Shown piece by piece: positions 51,513-61,084 of a stretch of DNA of 64,000 nt. A program made the position numbers and the translations under genes. The DNA comes from Fuerstiella sp. (GTDB lineage: Bacteria; Planctomycetota; Planctomycetia; Planctomycetales; Planctomycetaceae). Within the stretch, counting starts at the first letter, position 1, and every line of letters begins with the position of its first letter. The notes under the pieces are model-generated. The model saw only the letters and a list, made by a program, of their open reading frames with translations. It ran no database searches and had not been told where the DNA came from. The DNA is taken from NCBI GenBank assembly GCA_014238335.1, contig JABABI010000033.1:1-64000 (forward strand), read 5' to 3'.

Positions 51513-52685
51513 ATGGAGCCAGCATCACCAGCTCCGCATTTGGTGAAGGGACTTCACCAAATTGTGAAAGATCTGCATCAAGCACCTGGCACCGTGCATT
51601 CGGGGCTCAACGGTGTGGTTTGCGGCGAAACGGAGCTTTTTGGTTGCCACGACGGTCGCGTTGAATACTGCGGCGTTGATGTCGGGGATCTATGTCCGGA
51701 CGGTTTCTTCGAGTCGGTCATCTGGCTGCTGCTAAAAGGGATTCCTGCCGACCCCGATGAACTGGCCGACATCAGCACGATTCTTGCCGAGTCCGCAGTT
51801 GTTGATCAGCCGGTCAGTGAGACGATCGCGACTGTTCCATTGCAGACGCGGCCGCTGGATCTTTTTCCGCTGAGCATTGCGCTGTTGTCCTGTTTCGATC
51901 CGACCCCCGGCGACCGAAGTCTGGAGGCTTCACGTTCCCAATTCTGGCGCGTGATGGCTCAGCTGCCCGTGCTCTTACATGTCGCATTTGGAGGGCGGAT
52001 TCAGGATGGGCGGGCATTATCCTGTGATGAATCGAAAACGCAGTCCTATGCCGGACGCCTGCTGCAAATTCTTCGGGACGACAACTGCGAGCCATCGCCG
52101 GTCGAAGAACAGGCAATGAACACAGTGATGACCTGCCAGTGCCTGACCGAAATGCGGCCGGCGTGCTTTTCGGCCAGATTCTTTGGCAGCGCGGTCAACG
52201 ACATCGTAGCAGCATTGAAGGCAGCGTCTTCGATGTTTGTGTCGCAGCTACGGAACGATCCGTTCGCATGGTCGTCGTCGCGGCTGAAGAGTTTCAAGTC
52301 TCCGGACCATGCTGATCACTGGTGGCAGACTCGGCAGCCCCAAACTATGCCCTTCGGGTTTCACTGTGAAAGCGAAGAGGACCCGCGTGTCGCCATTCTG
52401 CAGCGACAGTCACGAGAACTTCTTGGGAGCCTGGACAGCATCGTACTGGAATCATCAGCGGCTCGCCTGGAATCGCTGCTGGCCCGAGAAGGGTTGTTTC
52501 CCACGGTGGACTGGGCGGCCGCACGAACTCTGACTCTGTTAAACGTTCCGGAAGATCGAATTTCTCTCGCGATCGGGATTGCACGGATGGTTGGCTGGGC
52601 CGCTCAGACAATTGAGCAGCACATCTCTGGCATCCAGTTGCTGCCGAGCCTACGCTATGCAGGCCACGCATCGGAATCGACCTGA
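51513..52685 (+). CDS. Citrate synthase-like protein lacking two catalytic histidines
   Basis: A 390-residue protein related to citrate/2-methylcitrate synthase: GLNGVVCGETELFG, DVGDLCPDGFFESVIWLLLKG, PLSIALLSCFDP, GIARMVGWAAQTIEQHI. The usual first active-site His (DHExNxS) reads EEQAMNT (198-204), with Gln at position 200, and the second (GPLHGGAN) is replaced by AASSMFVSQ (237-245). The catalytic Asp appears retained at D333 (PTVDWAAA). It is thus unlikely to make citrate by the known mechanism; a binding, regulatory or altered enzyme role is possible. The start has GAAAGGA seven bases upstream. No true citrate synthase is in the window. Confidence 0.8.
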   Translation: MEPASPAPHLVKGLHQIVKDLHQAPGTVHSGLNGVVCGETELFGCHDGRVEYCGVDVGDLCPDGFFESVIWLLLKGIPADPDELADISTILAESAVVDQPVSETIATVPLQTRPLDLFPLSIALLSCFDPTPGDRSLEASRSQFWRVMAQLPVLLHVAFGGRIQDGRALSCDESKTQSYAGRLLQILRDDNCEPSPVEEQAMNTVMTCQCLTEMRPACFSARFFGSAVNDIVAALKAASSMFVSQLRNDPFAWSSSRLKSFKSPDHADHWWQTRQPQTMPFGFHCESEEDPRVAILQRQSRELLGSLDSIVLESSAARLESLLAREGLFPTVDWAAARTLTLLNVPEDRISLAIGIARMVGWAAQTIEQHISGIQLLPSLRYAGHASEST

Positions 52686-52946
52686 AATGAACGTCGACTC
52701 CAACATCGCCATCATGTCAACGTCGCGAAACCGATGCAGTCCGATGGCGGAAATGATCTGGTAACGCGGCGTGGTCGCAGCCGCAACTGGTATTTTGTGG
52801 GTCGCTCCCGGCGATTGCAGGAAACCGTATCACGGATGCTCGTTCATTCCAAAGCCCTTCGGCACAACGAAGCGTTTCCCTGTTCGACGATGCATCGAGA
52901 GAATGTTCACTTCGTTCAGATTGATCGCAGGAAGACGATTTACATC

Positions 52947-54335
52947 ATGTCCTACGCATTTCAGCAGTGCATTCATCCCGATTGCCAGGCTTCATATGAC
53001 ATCGGTCAGATCCTGACCGCATGCGAAACCTGCGGTAGTCTGCTGGACGTTCAGTACGACTGGGAACAGATCGCCGTGCCCACATCGCTCCGGGAATTCG
53101 AAGCTCGCTGGAGCAAGCGTCTGAATCCGCTGGACTTCAGCGGTGTGTGGCGTTTTCGAGAGCTGCTTGGTTTTCCGGCGAACGAGCAGATCGTCACCAT
53201 CGGCGAAGGCCAGACGATTCTGCAGCAGAATGATCGCCTTGCTTCACTGGTCGGTATGAATCCAGGAAAACTATTTCTGCAGTACGAAGGCCTGAACCCT
53301 TCAGGCAGCTTTAAAGATAACGGCATGACGGCAGCTTCAACTCACGCTCGAATGGTTGGCGCCAAAATGACAGCGTGTGCATCGACGGGAAACACCAGTG
53401 CGTCTCTGGCAATCTACGCTGGCGTGTCCGGTCTGTTTCAGTGCGTCGTCTTCGTCGGCAGCGGGAAGATCGCATACGGAAAACTTTCGCAGGCGCTGGA
53501 CTATGGAGCGAAGACGCTGCAGATTGATGGTGATTTTGATGACGCGCTGGCCCGAGTCCGTGAACTCTGTGCGGAATACCCGATCTATCTTTGCAACAGC
53601 GTAAACCCGTTTCGACTGGAAGGCCAGAAGACAATTATGTTCCGAGTCCTGGAGGGCCTGGGCTGGGAAGCGCCGGACTGGATCGTTGTTCCCGGTGGTA
53701 ATCTTGGCAACAGCAGTGCGTTCGGCAAGGCCTTTATGGAATTAAAACAGCTTGGTCTGATCGACCGTATTCCACGTCTGGCCATCATCAATGCCGCAGG
53801 TGCCAGTACGCTGGATGAATTGGTGAACAACAACGAACTGCAATGGAACGACGGTCGCAACAACGCCGACGTCATTCGCGATTACTACGCATCAATGGAT
53901 AGTGAAAACCGCCGTGCCAGCACGCTTGCGTCGGCCATCGAGATCAATCGTCCGGTCAACCTGGTGAAAGCCCTGCGAGCATTGAATTTTTGCGACGGCG
54001 TCGTGCGCAGCGTAACGGACCAGGAGATCGTGGATGCTCGAGCCCTGATCGCGGCAAACGGCTTTGGCTGCGAACCTGCCAGTGGTGCTACGATTGCCGG
54101 TCTGAGACAGATGCGGACAGAAGGCGTGATTGCTGCCAGTGATCGCGTCGCCTGTGTTCTGACGGGGCACCAGCTGAAGGATCCGGACCTGACTGTCGCA
54201 TACCACACCGGTGATCCTGAAAAACAGGCCGAAAAACTGCATCCCGCCGGCGTCCACAAAACCCCTCACGCCAATTCACCAATCGCTGTCAGGAATGACA
54301 CCGCAGCAATTGTCCAGGCACTGGGGTTGTCATAG
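52947..54335 (+). CDS. thrC: Threonine synthase
   Basis: A 462-residue PLP enzyme that turns O-phosphohomoserine into threonine. The N-terminus holds a zinc-finger-like set (CIHPDC at 8-13 and CETC at 26-29), common in the archaeal/plant type. LNPSGSFKDNGMT includes the PLP lysine (K123), ACASTGNTSASLAIYAG the phosphate cup, and VVPGGNLGNSSAFGKAF is typical. The ATG at 52947 has AGGAAGA upstream and begins at the zinc site; the frame is open back to 52734 without recognised sequence. No regulatory RNA was recognised in the 261-base gap upstream. Confidence 0.93.
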   Translation: MSYAFQQCIHPDCQASYDIGQILTACETCGSLLDVQYDWEQIAVPTSLREFEARWSKRLNPLDFSGVWRFRELLGFPANEQIVTIGEGQTILQQNDRLASLVGMNPGKLFLQYEGLNPSGSFKDNGMTAASTHARMVGAKMTACASTGNTSASLAIYAGVSGLFQCVVFVGSGKIAYGKLSQALDYGAKTLQIDGDFDDALARVRELCAEYPIYLCNSVNPFRLEGQKTIMFRVLEGLGWEAPDWIVVPGGNLGNSSAFGKAFMELKQLGLIDRIPRLAIINAAGASTLDELVNNNELQWNDGRNNADVIRDYYASMDSENRRASTLASAIEINRPVNLVKALRALNFCDGVVRSVTDQEIVDARALIAANGFGCEPASGATIAGLRQMRTEGVIAASDRVACVLTGHQLKDPDLTVAYHTGDPEKQAEKLHPAGVHKTPHANSPIAVRNDTAAIVQALGLS

Positions 54336-54559
54336 GCGGCAACGCGAAACGCGCCGACGATATCCTGAGCACCCAGTTGCTGTCGACTCATCTTTGTGAA
54401 GAGCCGTATTCCCTGCCTGACGAGGTCAGAGGCGGCGGTTCACCGTGAACCCTCAACCTGACCAGTATCCGCTGTTCGCGGAAACGCGTATCAGACTTGA
54501 CTGTTGCAACGCAGAACGTGAGTGTGGTGACATCGTGTCACTCGTTACGCGGGAATTCT

Positions 54560-55999
54560 ATGACTTCTGATGTTTCACGTGGCCACTTTATCAGGACTTC
54601 CTTCAGAACCGCGGCCGCGTCCTCGACTGCTGCATCGTACGGTCGCATCACCGGGGCGAATGAACGGCTCCGCCTCGGTTTTATCGGCACTGGACGACGC
54701 GGGTTCGGTACGCACGTCAAATCGTTGACGCCTCTCAGAAAAACAGGTTCCAACATCGACCTGGTTGGTGTCTGCGATGTTTTCAGTGTGCATCGCCAGC
54801 AGGCGGTCGATTACATCACGGCAGAAACGAATATTGCACCAACGTCATATGTTGATCATCACGAACTGCTGGGCGAACCTGACGTGGACGCGGTTTGCAT
54901 CGGCACGCCGGATCATTGGCATGCCAGGCAAACCCTGGCTGCTCTTGATGCAGGCAAGCACGTTTACTGCGAAAAACCCATGACGCACCTGATCGACGAA
55001 TCACGTCAGGTTGTTGATCGCTGGAAAAAAAGTGGACTGGTGCTGCAGGCGGGAGTGCAATCCTCCAGTTCCCCGGCCTGGGACATGGCGCGCGAAATGA
55101 TCAACGACGGTCGTCTGGGAAAAATTGTTCAGTTTCAGACGGGGTGCTTTCGCAACGGCAGGCCCGGCATGTCGCGGCACAATGTCATTACCAAAGACAT
55201 GACGCCTGATAACATCGACTGGAAGCGCTGGCTGGGAGTGGACGAGGGGCTGGCTCCGAAAATGGTCTTCGATCGCGCCGTGTATGGTCAGTGGCGCTGT
55301 TACTGGCCGTTTGGATACGGCATGTTCTCGGATCTGTTTGTTCACTGCGTCACGGGCATGCTGAAGGCGACTGGTCTGAGGATGCCCGGTCGTGTGGTCG
55401 GGAGTGGCGGTATCTTTATGGAATACGATGACCGTCAGGTGCCCGACGTCGGATCAATCATTGCCGATTTCCATGAAGGTGTGCAGGGCGTGATCAGCAG
55501 TACGATGGTTTCTGAAGAACTCAAGATCGACCACATCATTCGCGGCCATAGCGGCAACATGTTGTTTCAGAAGCTCTCGTACACCAGCGGACCCTCTGCC
55601 TCGTTTGATTTCATTCCTGAGCGTCCACAGGTCACGCTCGACAGCAAACTGAAGAAGGAACGCCACGAAGCGAAGTCACCGTATAACTTCAATCTTTCTC
55701 ACTTTGATAATTTCATCAGAGCGATTGAATTCGGCCGCCCGAATTCTGTCAACAATGATCCGGAACTGGGGGCCGCCGCTGTGATGTTCGTTAACCTGGC
55801 AATTAGCAGTTATCGTGAAGGGAAAGTTTTTCACGTGAACCGGGATGGTCAGGTCAGTGACGGCAACTCCAGTTGGGCGAATGGCTGGGAGAAAATGTCA
55901 AAGTCAGAAGCTCGACCGAAACACGTGGCCGGGTGGAAAGCCGGAGATTCGGGCAGTCAGATGACGCCGTTCGAGTATCAGAAACTTGCCGGACCATGA
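54560..55999 (+). CDS. Gfo/Idh/MocA family oxidoreductase
   Basis: A 479-residue NAD(P)-dependent sugar-type dehydrogenase. The dinucleotide site is FIGTGRRGFG (41-50); CIGTPDHWHARQTLAALDAG and KHVYCEKPMTHLIDESRQVV give the EKP catalytic lysine of the family, and LQAGVQSSSSPAWDMAREMI follows. An N-terminal stretch (RGHFIRTSFRTAAASSTAAS) resembles the Tat-like leader of exported planctomycete relatives, though the twin arginine is not intact. The ATG at 54560 has GGGAA upstream. The substrate is unknown. It is separated from threonine synthase by 224 bases, so a separate transcript is likely. Confidence 0.9.
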   Translation: MTSDVSRGHFIRTSFRTAAASSTAASYGRITGANERLRLGFIGTGRRGFGTHVKSLTPLRKTGSNIDLVGVCDVFSVHRQQAVDYITAETNIAPTSYVDHHELLGEPDVDAVCIGTPDHWHARQTLAALDAGKHVYCEKPMTHLIDESRQVVDRWKKSGLVLQAGVQSSSSPAWDMAREMINDGRLGKIVQFQTGCFRNGRPGMSRHNVITKDMTPDNIDWKRWLGVDEGLAPKMVFDRAVYGQWRCYWPFGYGMFSDLFVHCVTGMLKATGLRMPGRVVGSGGIFMEYDDRQVPDVGSIIADFHEGVQGVISSTMVSEELKIDHIIRGHSGNMLFQKLSYTSGPSASFDFIPERPQVTLDSKLKKERHEAKSPYNFNLSHFDNFIRAIEFGRPNSVNNDPELGAAAVMFVNLAISSYREGKVFHVNRDGQVSDGNSSWANGWEKMSKSEARPKHVAGWKAGDSGSQMTPFEYQKLAGP

Positions 56000-56099
56000 A
56001 TCGACGGTCGAGATCCGGCCTTCTGACCTGTCGATGGTCGGCCAACCTTCCCCCCTTCGTCAACCTGCAACAACTAACCACCGCTGATCGGGAATCACC

Positions 56100-57929
56100 A
56101 TGTGTCATACTGATGTTCTGAAAGATCAACGCACCATCTTTAGACGATGCGCCACCTTAGGTTCAATTCTGATGAGCTGCCTGCTCATGACAAGTGCTAC
56201 CGTTGCCAGCGCAGCAGCGGACGACGCTCCGTCCGGCGAGCAGAATGAGGCGACAAAGGCGCTTCATGAGCTGTTCGATTCGGAGTGGCAACGAACGTTG
56301 CGCGAAAACCCGACACAAGCCTCGCGGCTGGGTGACCGCCGCTACAATCGCCTGTGGGACGACGTTTCTGACGAGGCGATCAATGCGTCGGCCGCAAAGA
56401 CTCGGGGGGCTCTGGCCACGCTGCTGAAGATTGACTCCATTCAGCTGAGTCGTGCAGATCGGCTCAACTACCAGCTGTTCAAACGAGAATGTCAGACTCG
56501 CATCGCCATTCAGCCTCTGCAGCTTCATCTCATGCCGCTCAATCAAAGGGGTGGCATTCAAAACGAAAATGACCTGGCTCGTTTACTGAAATACGATTCG
56601 GTCACCGATTACGAAGACTGGATCGCTCGGCTGAACGCCTTCCCGACGTACATGGATCAGACCATCGCCGTGATGAGAAACGGTATGGCGCAGCGCATGC
56701 TGCACCCGAAAGTCGTCATGAAGCGAATTCCCGCGCAGATTCGCAGGCAGCTGGTTAAGAACGCAGAAGACAGCCTTTATTACGTACCGTTCCGCACATT
56801 CAAAGTTGAGTTGTCAGACGCCCGGGCGACAGATCTTCGATCCCGCGCCAAGGCGGCGATTGAAAAGAACATCCTGCCAGCCTATATGCGGTTTTTGGCA
56901 TTCTTCGAAGAAGAATATTTGCCCGCGTCGTTTGACAATGTCGGCTGCTGGCAGCGACCCGATGGCCAGACCATGTACGCAGCGCTGGCCCGAAAATTCA
57001 CGACGACGGATTTGACCGCGCAGCAGATTCACGACATCGGCCAGAGCGAAGTGGCTCGCATTCGTTCCGAGATGGAGGCGATTCAGAAGCAGGTGGAGTT
57101 CGATGGTTCGTTTCAGGAATTTTTGACTTATCTGCGGTCCGACCCGCAGTTCTTTTATACAGACCCCAACGATCTACTGCAGGCATACAAAGACTGTTGC
57201 CAACGTATCGATCCGGAATTACAAAAGCTGTTCAAACGCATACCGAAAGCCGCGTACGAAATTGTTCCCATTCCGGCTCAGATGGCTCCGGACACGACAA
57301 CGGCTTACTACCAGCGACCCTCCGCCGACGGCAGGCGCCCGGGAGGGTATTATGTCAACCTGTATCGCCCGCAGGACCGGCCGAAGTTCGAAATCGAAGC
57401 TCTGTCACTTCACGAAGCCGTTCCCGGCCATCATTTTCAGATTGCTCTGGCGATGGAACTGGACGACACACCGGAATTTCGCCGCTACGGTGGTTACACG
57501 GCCTTCATTGAAGGATGGGGATTGTACAGTGAGAAACTGGGCGAAGAACTGGGGCTTTACCAGGATCCGTATTCCAAGTTCGGGCAGCTGACCTATGAAA
57601 TGTGGCGCGCCGTGCGGCTGGTCGTGGATACCGGTATGCATAGTCTGAAATGGCGTCGCCAGGACGCCATCGATTTCTTTGTCGCCAACACGGCCAAATC
57701 ATTGCTGGATATCGAAAACGAGGTCGATCGCTACATCGCATGGCCCGGGCAGGCACTGGCCTACAAGATAGGCGAGCTTAAGATCCGCGAACTACGTGCC
57801 CGAGCCGAAAGCAAGCTGGGGCGCAGGTTTGACGTCAAGGACTTCCACGACATTGTGCTCCGTGACGGAGCCGTGCCGCTGGATATTTTGGAACAGAACG
57901 TTGAAAGGTATATTACGAATCTTCAGTAG
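56100..57929 (+). CDS. DUF885 family exported metallopeptidase-like protein
   Basis: A 609-residue protein with an N-terminal hydrophobic leader (CATLGSILMSCLLMTSATVA). The long helical body belongs to DUF885, a family related to M3/M32-type peptidases. The proposed zinc motif is SLHEAVPGHHFQ (HEAVPGHH at 438-445), with a downstream Glu in FIEGWGLYSE (E471) as likely third ligand. Substrates are unknown, probably peptides. The ATG at 56100 gives the export leader. After its stop begins a decayed region, so it is the last intact gene before the 58-60.7 kb pseudogene tract. Confidence 0.88.
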   Translation: MCHTDVLKDQRTIFRRCATLGSILMSCLLMTSATVASAAADDAPSGEQNEATKALHELFDSEWQRTLRENPTQASRLGDRRYNRLWDDVSDEAINASAAKTRGALATLLKIDSIQLSRADRLNYQLFKRECQTRIAIQPLQLHLMPLNQRGGIQNENDLARLLKYDSVTDYEDWIARLNAFPTYMDQTIAVMRNGMAQRMLHPKVVMKRIPAQIRRQLVKNAEDSLYYVPFRTFKVELSDARATDLRSRAKAAIEKNILPAYMRFLAFFEEEYLPASFDNVGCWQRPDGQTMYAALARKFTTTDLTAQQIHDIGQSEVARIRSEMEAIQKQVEFDGSFQEFLTYLRSDPQFFYTDPNDLLQAYKDCCQRIDPELQKLFKRIPKAAYEIVPIPAQMAPDTTTAYYQRPSADGRRPGGYYVNLYRPQDRPKFEIEALSLHEAVPGHHFQIALAMELDDTPEFRRYGGYTAFIEGWGLYSEKLGEELGLYQDPYSKFGQLTYEMWRAVRLVVDTGMHSLKWRRQDAIDFFVANTAKSLLDIENEVDRYIAWPGQALAYKIGELKIRELRARAESKLGRRFDVKDFHDIVLRDGAVPLDILEQNVERYITNLQ

Positions 57930-58029
57930 ACCGGATGCACGAATTGGCACCGACGATCCGCATTTGACAGAACCTGCCGAGTCGCGGCATCGTACCGACG
58001 GCCGACAGTTTCGAAGTTCTGTGCCGGCC

Positions 58030-58762
58030 TCCGTCACGTTCTGAGTTGCTGGACTATCTGGCAGAAACGTTTGTTGCTGACGGCTGGTCGACGAAGAACC
58101 TGGTGCGGAGAATCGTGAACAGCAGAACCTATCAAATGTCGGGCACGCTGCAGGACGATCACGCTGAAGCGACCGGTCCCGACAATGTCCTGCTGCATCG
58201 TATGCCAGTGCGTCAGCTGGAAGGTGAGGTTGTTCGCGATGCAATACTTGCCGTTTCGGGCCAGCTGGAGGGTTCACCTGTGCCCGTTCATCTGACTGCC
58301 TTCATGACAGGACCCGGGCGACCAAAAGAAAGCAGACCGCTGGACGGTCCCGGACGCCGCTGTATTTACACATCGGTGCGGCGTAATTTCCTTTCACCCA
58401 TGGTGCTGGCTTTCGACGTTCCAATTCCGACTCAGCCGGTGGGACGACGGAACGTCTGCAGCGTACCGTCTGAGGCTCTGATTCTGTTGAACGATTTGTT
58501 TGTCCGACAGCAGGGCGAAATCTGGGGCGCAGAAAGTCCTGGAAAATCAACAACGTACTCCGGAAGAACGGATCGTGATATGTAAGAATCAGCATTCGCC
58601 CGATCCCCCACAGAAACTGAAGTCGCTGATAACCTGTCGTTTCTCAAATCTCAGGCCAACGTAGCGGGGCTCGAAGCCAATCAGTGGCAGCAGGATTCTG
58701 CCGCGTGGGCCGACCTGGAACATATTCTGTGGAACACCAAAGAATTCATCCTCGTCGATTAA
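58030..58762 (+). pseudogene. DUF1553 (PSD1) gene remnant, C-terminal part only
   Basis: A frame from about 58046 gives the DUF1553 C-terminal half: LLDYLAETFVADGWSTKNLV, LLHRMPVRQLEGEVVRDAIL, YTSVRRNFLSPMVLAFDVP. It breaks near 58575, and the real C-terminus resumes in another frame (WADLEHILWNTKEFILVD, stop at 58760-58762). The N-terminal half, including DUF1549 and any signal peptide, is absent: the sequence stops matching at 58030, right after the DUF885 gene. Missing 5' end plus frame change mark decay. The next remnant is a DUF1501 gene, its usual partner. Confidence 0.82.
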
Positions 58763-58795
58763 TTGAGTCAGTAACGCTTTAAGAAGCTATCTTCA

Positions 58796-60227
58796 GTGTT
58801 TCCGTGCCAGCAAAACAGAAACGTTCCTCTGACTCGTCGTGAGATGCTTTGTCAGTCTGCCAATGGTTTTGGCGCGGTCGCTGCGACGACACTAATGGCG
58901 GATGCCGGACCGCAGGCCGCCGGTTTCGATTCTGACGGGCCGTTCAATCCTCTTGCAGCACGGTCGCCCCATTTCCTCCCCCGCGCAAAGAACGTGCCTT
59001 TTCTGTATGTGGATGGCGGGCCATCTCAGGTCGACACGTTCGCCCCCCAGCCCAGGTTGAACAGGGAAGACGGCAGACCGTTCAGCATGAGCGTCGACAA
59101 GACCACACTTCAGTTCGACAACATGGGCAAGACGCTGGCCAACCCCTGAAAATTCTGACAACACGGCCAAAGTGAAATTGAAGTCAGTGAGTTGTTTCCT
59201 CACGTGGCCGGGGGTGTGGACGATATGGCCGTGATTCGGTCAATGACGACAAAGTTCTCTGAGCACACGTTTGCCAATTATTTCCTGCATACCGGGCATC
59301 CCCTTCAGGGAGGCCCCAGCATGGGGACACAGGTCACGTAGGGTTTGGGAAGATTCTGCAACAATCGGCCCGGCTTCATTGTGCTCAACGGCGGCCTGAC
59401 GCCGCCGGGAGGACTCGACAATTTCAACAGCGGTTATCTGCCGGCAACATTTCAGGCATCTTTGTTCACCGCAGGCGACATGCCCGTGGCCAACATTAAA
59501 CCTCTGGAACGAACCGTTCAACTTCAGCAGAACAAACTGGCAGTGCTGCGCAGACTTGACCGCCGCGCCGCTGACCAGCGAGACAATCCTGACGATCTGG
59601 AAGCGGCCATCGCCAGTTACGAGGTGGCTGCTCGGATGCCGAACGTCGTCCCGCAGTTGATGGACCTGACCGGTGAAACTCAGCAAACGCGAAGAATGTA
59701 CGGACTGGAGGACGACTTCAGAAACACGCAGACATACGGTCATACCTGCCTTGTCGCTCGCAGGCTGATCGAACGAGGCGTGCGGTTCATTGAGTTGACC
59801 TGTCCTTCAGGCAATTTTGACCGCTGGAATCAGCACAGCAACTTGCGCGACGGGCATTTGAAGAATGCCAGGTCCGTTGACAAACCGATTTCGGCGCTGC
59901 TGCGGGATCTGAAACAACGCGGACTGCTGGACGAGACGCTGATTGTATTTGCGGGCGAATTCGGCCGCACACCGTTTGCGCAGGGACGCGACGGACGTGA
60001 TCACAACCGTCTCGGTTGCTCGGTGGGGCTGGCTGGTGGCGGCGTCAGGAGCGACCGACGAGTATGGCTACAAAGCGGTCGCGGGCAGGGTTGAAATCCA
60101 CGATTTGCATGCCACCATACTGCACCTGCTGGGCGTCGGTCAGACCAGACAGACGTTTCGCTTTGGCGGACGTGACATGCGTCTGGCCGACGTTCATGGC
60201 AGCGTCATTGGTGAGGTTGTGGGTTGA
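58796..60227 (+). pseudogene. DUF1501 gene remnant with multiple frameshifts and stops
   Basis: The N-terminus is readable to 59149 (LTRREMLCQSANGFGAVAAT Tat-like start, then PFLYVDGGPSQVDTFAPQP), ending in a stop. After a frame change, SMTTKFSEHTFANYFLHTGHP leads to a TAG at about 59339. A long open stretch (59345-60094) carries the middle and C-terminal motifs (HTCLVARRLIERGVRFIELT, VFAGEFGRTPFAQGRDGRDH). A last frame change near 60045 restores the family end (EIHDLHATILHLLGV, FRFGGRDMRLADVH) to the stop at 60225-60227. With several lesions, the 250-residue open part should not be read as an intact gene. Confidence 0.85.
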
Positions 60228-60339
60228 GCAAAGTTGGACCAGCATACCCTGTCCACTGACGTTAACCTTCTTATCCCAGTTTCATGACATCGTCTGCAAA
60301 GGTGGCAATATGCCGGATCCGCTTCCGATTGAAGCGGAT

Positions 60340-60700
60340 TCGACATATTTCTCACGTAACTCGTCATCTGGGATGACAGCACGGCTTTCTACCGTGATGT
60401 AGTGCAATTTCGTCTGATGAAGAGACCCAATTTCGGCTTTCCGGGTGCCTGGCTCTCTAACTACGGCGTGCAGATTCACCTGATCGCATGTGACCGTGGG
60501 CCGACTCTTCACGTGGGAGATATTCAGACTTGCGCCGAGCATGTTGCCTTTCATGTGGCGGACGCAGATCACGTTTAACGACTGCTGCCGGAACGCAATA
60601 TCGCGTTTCGGACGAACTTTGTTGCTGACACGGGTGTCAAGCAACTGTTCTTCATGATCCCGATGGAAACCACATCGAAATCGGAGCCTATCCCGCTGTT
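60340..60700 (+). pseudogene. VOC (glyoxalase/bleomycin resistance) family gene remnant
   Basis: Plus-strand reading gives a clear VOC protein: DDSTAFYRDVVQFRLMKRPN, FGFPGAWLSNYGVQIHLI, HVAFHVADADHV, then a TAA near 60578 and LLPERNIAFRTNFVADTGVK. Near 60650 a frame change occurs in QLFF(H)DPDGNHIEIGAYP, where one missing base would restore the family ending. No start is convincing. An opposite-strand frame of 147 codons covers the same region and is a shadow. Confidence 0.7.
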
Positions 60701-61084
60701 TAGGAAGCGGAATAACGTCCGTCATTTGTTTGTAATTGTGGGCGACATTTTACGGTCGTCCTTACGTACTGTCGCAGCCAGCTTGAATCAGGACGAGATC
60801 GGGGAAGACACAGTGGTGCCTATCGAGCGAGCATCTTGGTCGCCCGCACCGACGCTGACCGAACCGGCAACGAACTCGTTTCTATTTCCGAATCAGTCAG
60901 CCTTTCCCGGCCGTTCGTAGATTACGCAGACCGCCGTGTAATTGAGAAGTGTGATGTTTCCCAGCGATAGGGCTGGGTTCAATCACTGCAAGAGTCCGGG
61001 GCAGAGTGATGCTCATTGAGCTTCACTCGGTTGCGTTTTCCGTCATACTGGCAGTGCCAGTTTTTCTCTCCGAAGGCTACGACT
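60701..61084. other. Gene-free stretch before the MFS gene
   Basis: About 385 bases with no recognisable gene, probably decayed sequence continuous with the preceding remnants plus the MFS promoter. Confidence 0.45.

Noticed and set aside
59345..60094. 250-codon frame as an independent DUF1501 gene
   Set aside because: It is the middle of a broken DUF1501 gene whose two ends lie in other frames on either side.
60282..60725. Minus-strand frame of 147 codons
   Set aside because: Antisense to the VOC remnant, which explains the sequence better.
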